Of a stretch of 10,982 bases of DNA, positions 7,182 through 10,982 are shown piece after piece; within the stretch, counting starts at the first letter, position 1; the number at the start of each line of letters is the position of its first letter. The translations under genes were made by a program, and so were the position numbers. The stretch covers positions 1 to 10,982 of the forward strand of contig JBOFTV010000074.1 of assembly GCA_051652245.1 (NCBI GenBank), in the 5' to 3' direction. Under the pieces are notes generated by a model. It was given only the letters and a program-made list of their open reading frames with translations. It did not search any database and had not been told where the DNA came from. The DNA is from BHER01 sp051652245. GTDB taxonomy: Bacteria > Bacillota_I > Bacilli_A > Culicoidibacterales > Culicoidibacteraceae.

Positions 7182-8612
7182 ATGCATAACTTAGAAATGG
7201 TTATTGGAATTGAAGTCCATGCTGAATTATTAACGAAAAACAAGATTTATTCACCAATTGAAGTCACGTATAAACAAGCGCCAAACAGCTTTGCTAATAT
7301 TATTGACCTAGGATATCCGGGCGTTTTGCCAACTATTAGTAAAGAGGTTGTGGAGCTTGGCTTAAAGGCAGCACTTGCTTTAAACTGTCAGATTAATCAG
7401 AATGTTGTTTTTGATCGAAAGAATTATTTTTATCCAGATACACCAAAGGCTTTTCAAATAACACAAGACCGTGCTCCCTTAGGATACAATGGTTTTCTAG
7501 ATATTGAAGTTGAGGGTATTGAACAAAGAGTTGGAATTACACGTCTGCATATAGAAGAGGATGCTGGAAAATCAACACATCATGAAGCGTATTCATTGCT
7601 AGATTTTAATCGACAAGGATCAGCATTAATTGAGGTTGTAACAGATGCTAGTATAGCAACACCTAATCAAGCGGGTGCATATATAGAGGCATTACGGACA
7701 ATTTTGATTTACTTAGGCGTTTCCAATGGAAAGATGGAAGAAGGATCGCTAAGATGCGATGCCAACATTTCACTGCGTCCAATTGGAGCAAAAAAGTTTG
7801 GCGTTAAATCAGAGATAAAGAATATAAATTCAATCTCAAATTTGAAAAAGGCATTAGAAATCGAAGCAAAGCGTCAGAGTGAAGTACTTTTTAGTGGCGG
7901 GACAATTGAACAAGCAACATGGCGTTATGATGATACAACAAAAACAAATGTACTTATGAGAAAAAAAGAGACAACAGCAGATTATCGTTATTTCCCGGAA
8001 CCTGATTTATCACCAATGTATATTGATGATGCCTGGCTCCAATTAGAAAAAGCGGAAATGATTGAGTTGCCGCAAGCAAAAGTAAAACGACTGGTAGCGA
8101 CGTACGCACTTCCCCAAAAAGATGTCCAACAAGTTGTTGACAACAAGGAAATGTCGTTATTTTTTGACGATGCAATTGCTAATGATGCTGATCCAAAGAA
8201 TATTTTGAATTGGTTAAATGGCGAAATTCAGCAATATTTAAATAAAACGGGGCTAGCAATTGGTGAAACCGGGTTAGGGGGAGAACAATTGGCAAAGATG
8301 TTAAAGATGATTGATGAAGGTGATATTTCTTCAAAAATTGCAAAGATAGTTTGTGAATATCTGTTAGAAAAAGGTGGAAGCTCTGAAGATGCCGTGGAAG
8401 TACTAGGGGTTAAGCAAAATTCTAATCCCGAAGAAATTCTTGCAATAATAACAGCAATTCTTGCTGAAAATGAACAATCAATCATTGACTACAAAAATGG
8501 TAAAAATAAGGCTGTCGGATTTTTAATTGGTCAAATTATGCAAATAACGAAGGGCCAAGTAAATCCAACACTGACAAATAAAATATTAATAGAAGAGCTG
8601 AAAAAAAGATAA
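7182..8612 (+). CDS. gatB: Asp-tRNA(Asn)/Glu-tRNA(Gln) amidotransferase subunit B
   Basis: A 476-residue protein, the usual GatB length. GatB binds the misacylated tRNA, activates Glu (or Asp) on it with ATP, and uses ammonia from GatA to make Gln-tRNA or Asn-tRNA. The cradle domain shows the family motifs MVIGIEVHAEL (6-16), NIIDLGYPGVLP (39-50), FDRKNYFYPDTPKA (77-90), RLHIEEDAGKSTH (121-133) and, further on, MEEGSLRCDANIS and YRYFPEPDL. The last 140 or so residues form the helical and YqeY-like tail that recognises the tRNA elbow, including the EDAVEVLGVKQNSNPEEI and AVGFLIGQIM stretches. The ATG at 7182 is preceded by GGGAGAGGAG (7164-7173). It is the last gene of the operon; I see no hairpin terminator after the stop, and the next promoter lies within 25 bases. 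GatCAB implies that the organism lacks GlnRS and/or a direct AsnRS route, though that cannot be seen here. Confidence 0.97.
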   Translation: MHNLEMVIGIEVHAELLTKNKIYSPIEVTYKQAPNSFANIIDLGYPGVLPTISKEVVELGLKAALALNCQINQNVVFDRKNYFYPDTPKAFQITQDRAPLGYNGFLDIEVEGIEQRVGITRLHIEEDAGKSTHHEAYSLLDFNRQGSALIEVVTDASIATPNQAGAYIEALRTILIYLGVSNGKMEEGSLRCDANISLRPIGAKKFGVKSEIKNINSISNLKKALEIEAKRQSEVLFSGGTIEQATWRYDDTTKTNVLMRKKETTADYRYFPEPDLSPMYIDDAWLQLEKAEMIELPQAKVKRLVATYALPQKDVQQVVDNKEMSLFFDDAIANDADPKNILNWLNGEIQQYLNKTGLAIGETGLGGEQLAKMLKMIDEGDISSKIAKIVCEYLLEKGGSSEDAVEVLGVKQNSNPEEILAIITAILAENEQSIIDYKNGKNKAVGFLIGQIMQITKGQVNPTLTNKILIEELKKR

Positions 8613-8626
8613 TTATGGTAAAAATA

Positions 8627-8635
8627 TGTTATAAT
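8627..8635 (+). promoter_or_regulatory. Probable extended -10 promoter for the membrane-protein gene
   Basis: TGTTATAAT is a perfect TGn-TATAAT extended -10, located 14 bases after the gatB stop. No good -35 is visible: the best is AAGATA (8606-8611, three of six matches, 18-base spacer). That fits an extended -10 promoter, which depends less on a -35. Transcription would begin near 8642, leaving a leader of about 35 bases. Read-through from gatB is also likely because no terminator lies between. Confidence 0.55.
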
Positions 8636-8661
8636 TGTCTAATCCATATAAATGAAGATAC

Positions 8662-8671
8662 AAGGAAGTGA
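8662..8671 (+). promoter_or_regulatory. Ribosome binding site that decides the start at 8677
   Basis: AAGGAAGTGA differs at one position from the full anti-16S sequence AAGGAGGTGA. It ends six bases before the ATG at 8677. The in-frame GTG at 8668 lies inside this Shine-Dalgarno and cannot be served by it, so the ATG is preferred as the start. Confidence 0.75.
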
Positions 8672-8676
8672 AGTCG

Positions 8677-9558
8677 ATGGCACCGAATAAAGATAATAAA
8701 GCAGTAGCAAATAATAGGCGAACAACATCACCGAAGTCTGGAGCAGATAATGCAAGAACAACATCACCGAAGTCTGGATCAGATAATGAGAAAACAAAAG
8801 TGCAACCCCCCGTGATGGTAAATAATGGGAAACCAGCAGCGTCAAAACCAGCAACAAGAAAAAGTAAAGCAACAGATCAGACTAAAGCAGGAACGGCAAA
8901 AAGTGAGCCAGAGAGGCAAGTAAATAGCAGCCAGCCAAAACCTGAAAGCCGCAAGAAGACAAAAGCGGCTTCTTATAAAACAGATGCTAAAACGGGTAGA
9001 AAGCGACCAGGAGCCTTTAAAACAGGTACAAGAGCAATTATGCTAACGCTTATGGTTGCATACACGGTAGCCGCTTTAGTTATTGGGTATGTTTTATTTA
9101 TTAATTTCTTTTCATTTTATTTGACGGAAAAATCGCCGGTAATGGGGGTTAACACAGAAAGTAGTCGAATAAAAGACATTGAAATATTTGATAATGGAAC
9201 AATCCAAAAAGGCATTGATGCAATAATGGGAGCAGAAATTTATGTTGAAACAGTCACAGTTAGACAAGTAGGACCATCCCTACATTTCTATGTTGTTGTT
9301 CCAGAGGGTGATGATGTAAACGCTGGCCGTGACAAAGGAAACAGAGTATTAGAAAAATTTAGTGAAGCAATAGAGCGACCACGACTATACAACACACATG
9401 AAGCGCAAGTTATTGTAACCAAAGCTAAATTACCTGAACTCGAAAAAGAAGTTTTACTTCGACCAGCAAAAGAAGATGGAGCAGAGCAAGCCTTCCCACA
9501 ATTTGCTGTTAGAAACAATAGAAGTGAAGGTACAAGATGGAGCAGAAATGGCGAGTAA
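8677..9558 (+). CDS. Unrecognised single-span membrane protein with a basic disordered N-terminal tail
   Basis: I do not recognise this 293-residue protein. Residues 1-118 are low-complexity, rich in Lys, Arg, Ser, Thr, Ala, Pro, Gln and Asn and almost free of aromatic or large aliphatic residues, so probably disordered and strongly basic. They include a 12-residue tandem duplication (RTTSPKSG..., 15-26 and 27-38). Residues about 120-147 (AIMLTLMVAYTVAALVIGYV and on) form one hydrophobic span. By the positive-inside rule the tail is cytoplasmic and residues 150-293 are outside. The outer part looks like a small alpha/beta fold (IYVETVTVRQVGPSLHFYVVV, then a helix and a second strand pair) with a charged, unstructured end. 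No signal-peptidase or lipobox site is seen. It sits between gatB and an rRNA methyltransferase gene, where B. subtilis has the lipid kinase dgkB; it shows no kinase motifs. It likely has its own promoter at 8627-8635. A role at the envelope or divisome would be a guess. That it is a real gene is well supported by the Shine-Dalgarno, promoter and transmembrane span. Confidence 0.85.
   Translation: MAPNKDNKAVANNRRTTSPKSGADNARTTSPKSGSDNEKTKVQPPVMVNNGKPAASKPATRKSKATDQTKAGTAKSEPERQVNSSQPKPESRKKTKAASYKTDAKTGRKRPGAFKTGTRAIMLTLMVAYTVAALVIGYVLFINFFSFYLTEKSPVMGVNTESSRIKDIEIFDNGTIQKGIDAIMGAEIYVETVTVRQVGPSLHFYVVVPEGDDVNAGRDKGNRVLEKFSEAIERPRLYNTHEAQVIVTKAKLPELEKEVLLRPAKEDGAEQAFPQFAVRNNRSEGTRWSRNGE
8720..8788 (+). 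repeat. 36-bp-period tandem duplication inside the membrane-protein gene
   Basis: Bases 8720-8752 and 8756-8788 are 33-base copies differing at one position (G at 8743 against T at 8779), separated by three bases, so the period is 36. The period is a multiple of three and adds one 12-residue unit (RTTSPKSG followed by A/S-D-N) to the disordered tail. Synonymous sites are almost unchanged, which points to a recent duplication. Confidence 0.9.
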
Positions 9559-9581
9559 TTTATTGAAATAAAGTAGAGAAC

Positions 9582-9626
9582 AAAGAGGTAGTTTTAAACA
9601 ATAAGTAAAATTACTTCTTTTGTTTT
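9582..9626 (+). terminator. Weak AU-rich hairpin, possible terminator or attenuator
   Basis: Bases 9582-9595 (AAAGAGGTAGTTTT) pair with 9607-9620 as a 14-pair stem with two G-U wobbles, extendable by A9596-T9606 to leave a loop of nine bases. TGTTTT follows at 9621-9626, so the run of U is broken by one G. The stem has few G-C pairs, so termination is probably partial. It ends next to the Shine-Dalgarno of the following gene (GAGAGG, 9627-9632). It would separate the membrane-protein transcript from the methyltransferase gene, for which I see no clear promoter. Confidence 0.5.
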
Positions 9627-9642
9627 GAGAGGAAAAAGAATA

Positions 9643-10982
9643 GTGAATAATAAAAATGTAACAGTAGAATGTATTGATTTAAATCAGGCGGGTATTGGAG
9701 TAAGTTTGCTAGAAGGCAAGAAAATATTTGTTGAAAATTTGCTGCCAACAGAAAAAGCAATTGTTGAAATAACAAAAATGCGCAGTAAATTTGGTAATGG
9801 TGTAGTGGTAGAGCGTTTAAATGACTCACCAAAGCGGATTGTCCCGTTATGTCCGGTTGCAGATACTTGTGGTGGTTGTGATTTACAGCATGTAAGTTAT
9901 GAATCTCAATTAGAATTTAAGCAAAAGCATACAGAAAAAATGATGAAAGTTCAGTCACGAGAAATTGAGCTTAAGTTCAATAAAATACATCCATCACCGC
10001 AATCAGCGAATTATAGGAACAGAACTTATATTCCATTTGTCAAATCAGATAAGGGCATAATCTCTGCTAACTTATATAAAAGGAATTCACATGAAGAAGT
10101 TAGCATTGAAAAATGTTTTATTCAGTCTGAAGTCATGAATGACATCCTGGCAAAATTTGTTGAAATTGCTAATCAGTATAATGTTTCAATTTACAATGAA
10201 AAAGATAAAAAAGGTGAGCTAAAACATTTATGTATTAGAGAGTCTAAAAGTGCGAATGAAGTCATGATTATTTTTATTACGAAATCAAAGGAGCATGGTT
10301 CTTTTTTTCAAATTGGTCAGCGGCTTGTTAAGGAATTTCCCCAAATTAAAAGTGTAATTCAAAATATTCAGCCTGAGAATACTAGCGTTTTGATGGGTCG
10401 TCGGGACATTGTTTTGATTGGTAGAGATGAAATATTTGATGAAATTCTTGGCTTAAAGTTTGCGATTAAACCGCAGTCTTTTTACCAAATAAATCAACAG
10501 CAAACAGAGAAATTATATGCAAAAGTGATGGAATTAGCAGCAATTAATAAGACAACAACAGTACTTGATTTTTACTGTGGTATTGGCACAATGGCGTTAC
10601 TTGCGGCCCAATATGCAAAAAAAGCGATTGGAATTGAAATAGTTGAAGCAGCAATTACAGCAGCGGCCCAAAATGCTGAACTAAATAAGCTGGAAAATGT
10701 AGCATTTTATGTTGATGATGTAACGACTTTTATGGCACAACCAGAAATTGTTTCACATGAAAATGTGGTTGCAATTGTTGATCCACCAAGAAAAGGCTGT
10801 AGTGAGGAATTTTTGGCAAGCTTAATTAAATTGAATCCTGAAAAAATCGTCTATGTTTCTTGTAATCCGCAGACATTAGCAAGGGATCTTAAAATTTTAT
10901 CGGAGAGTGGATATTCATATGGGCCGGTTGATTTCTTTGATATGTTTCCACAAACAATGCATGTTGAGGCTGTTGTTTTATT
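9643..10982 (+). CDS. rlmD: 23S rRNA (uracil-C5)-methyltransferase, RlmD/RlmCD type (3' end outside window)
   Basis: 446 codons are visible without a stop; family proteins are about 430-460 residues, and the visible end (MFPQTMHVEAVVL) matches the usual last lines of the family, so only a few residues are missing. The enzyme transfers a methyl group from S-adenosylmethionine to C5 of uracil in 23S rRNA. Residues 1-60 form a TRAM RNA-binding domain. The iron-sulfur ligands follow C-x5-C-x2-C (C70, C76, C79) with a fourth at C158. The SAM-binding motif is DFYCGIGT (309-316), followed by DPPRKGC (380-386) and the catalytic cysteine C407 in VSCNP. In Gram-positives one enzyme of this type (RlmCD, YefA in B. 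subtilis) methylates both U747 and U1939, so RlmCD is the likely function; the sequence alone does not separate this from RlmD or a TrmA-like role. The start is GTG at 9643, with GAGAGG at 9627-9632. The place after gatCAB matches yefA in B. subtilis. Confidence 0.92.
   Translation, partial: MNNKNVTVECIDLNQAGIGVSLLEGKKIFVENLLPTEKAIVEITKMRSKFGNGVVVERLNDSPKRIVPLCPVADTCGGCDLQHVSYESQLEFKQKHTEKMMKVQSREIELKFNKIHPSPQSANYRNRTYIPFVKSDKGIISANLYKRNSHEEVSIEKCFIQSEVMNDILAKFVEIANQYNVSIYNEKDKKGELKHLCIRESKSANEVMIIFITKSKEHGSFFQIGQRLVKEFPQIKSVIQNIQPENTSVLMGRRDIVLIGRDEIFDEILGLKFAIKPQSFYQINQQQTEKLYAKVMELAAINKTTTVLDFYCGIGTMALLAAQYAKKAIGIEIVEAAITAAAQNAELNKLENVAFYVDDVTTFMAQPEIVSHENVVAIVDPPRKGCSEEFLASLIKLNPEKIVYVSCNPQTLARDLKILSESGYSYGPVDFFDMFPQTMHVEAVVL

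Noticed and set aside
8668..8670. GTG start for the membrane protein, three codons before the ATG
   Set aside because: The GTG is inside the AAGGAAGTGA Shine-Dalgarno, which is correctly spaced for the ATG at 8677 instead.
8639..8872. Antisense open frame of 77 codons opposite the start of the membrane-protein gene
   Set aside because: Its hydrophobic repetitive product is the reverse reading of the Lys/Thr/Ser-rich duplicated tail, not an independent membrane protein.
9611..9832. Antisense open frame of 73 codons opposite the 5' end of the methyltransferase gene
   Set aside because: It covers the TRAM-domain codons of a clear family member, and its Leu/Phe-rich product is what AT-rich antisense DNA gives.
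1..10982. CRISPR arrays, tRNA or rRNA genes, toxin-antitoxin or defence genes
   Set aside because: I read all gaps and both strands and saw no spaced repeats, cloverleaf-like sequence or extra small gene with a ribosome binding site. All gaps after 287 are shorter than 120 bases.

Overview
This window looks like ordinary chromosome from a low-GC Gram-positive bacterium (Bacillota). The DNA is AT-rich, Shine-Dalgarno sequences are strong and purine-rich, TTG and GTG starts are used, and nearly every gene lies on the + strand in the order typical of Bacilli. I cannot place it below phylum. No tRNA, rRNA, CRISPR array or defence/toxin system is visible. It is mostly a housekeeping cluster, and I did not find a convincing new multi-gene system.

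Left edge (1-286). An open frame ending at 103 reads like the C-terminus of an insertion-sequence transposase. It is followed by about 180 bp of non-coding DNA with an extended -10 promoter (TGGTATAAT, 208-216) and a short leader before the first gene.

Main block (287-8612). Six genes are tightly packed: yhaM (3'-5' exoribonuclease), pcrA (UvrD-type helicase), ligA (NAD-dependent DNA ligase) and gatC-gatA-gatB (tRNA-dependent amidotransferase). Gaps are 2, 27, 19, -8 and 21 bases, with no terminator or internal promoter that I could recognise, so one transcript is likely. It mixes RNA turnover, DNA repair/replication and indirect charging of Gln- and/or Asn-tRNA. The order pcrA-ligA-...-gatCAB-...-rlmCD is the one known from Bacillus subtilis. 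Here pcrB and camS are missing, yhaM sits in front of pcrA, and the slot held by dgkB in B. subtilis is filled by an unrelated gene.

Right part (8613-10982). A second extended -10 promoter (TGTTATAAT) precedes an unrecognised 293-residue single-span membrane protein. It has a long basic disordered N-terminal tail containing a recent 36-bp tandem duplication. A weak AU-rich hairpin follows, then an rRNA uracil-C5 methyltransferase gene (RlmD/RlmCD type) that runs off the right end a few codons before its expected stop.

The points most worth following up are the unknown membrane protein in the dgkB slot, the probable transposase tail beside the operon promoter, the yhaM-pcrA coupling, and the N-terminally short GatA.
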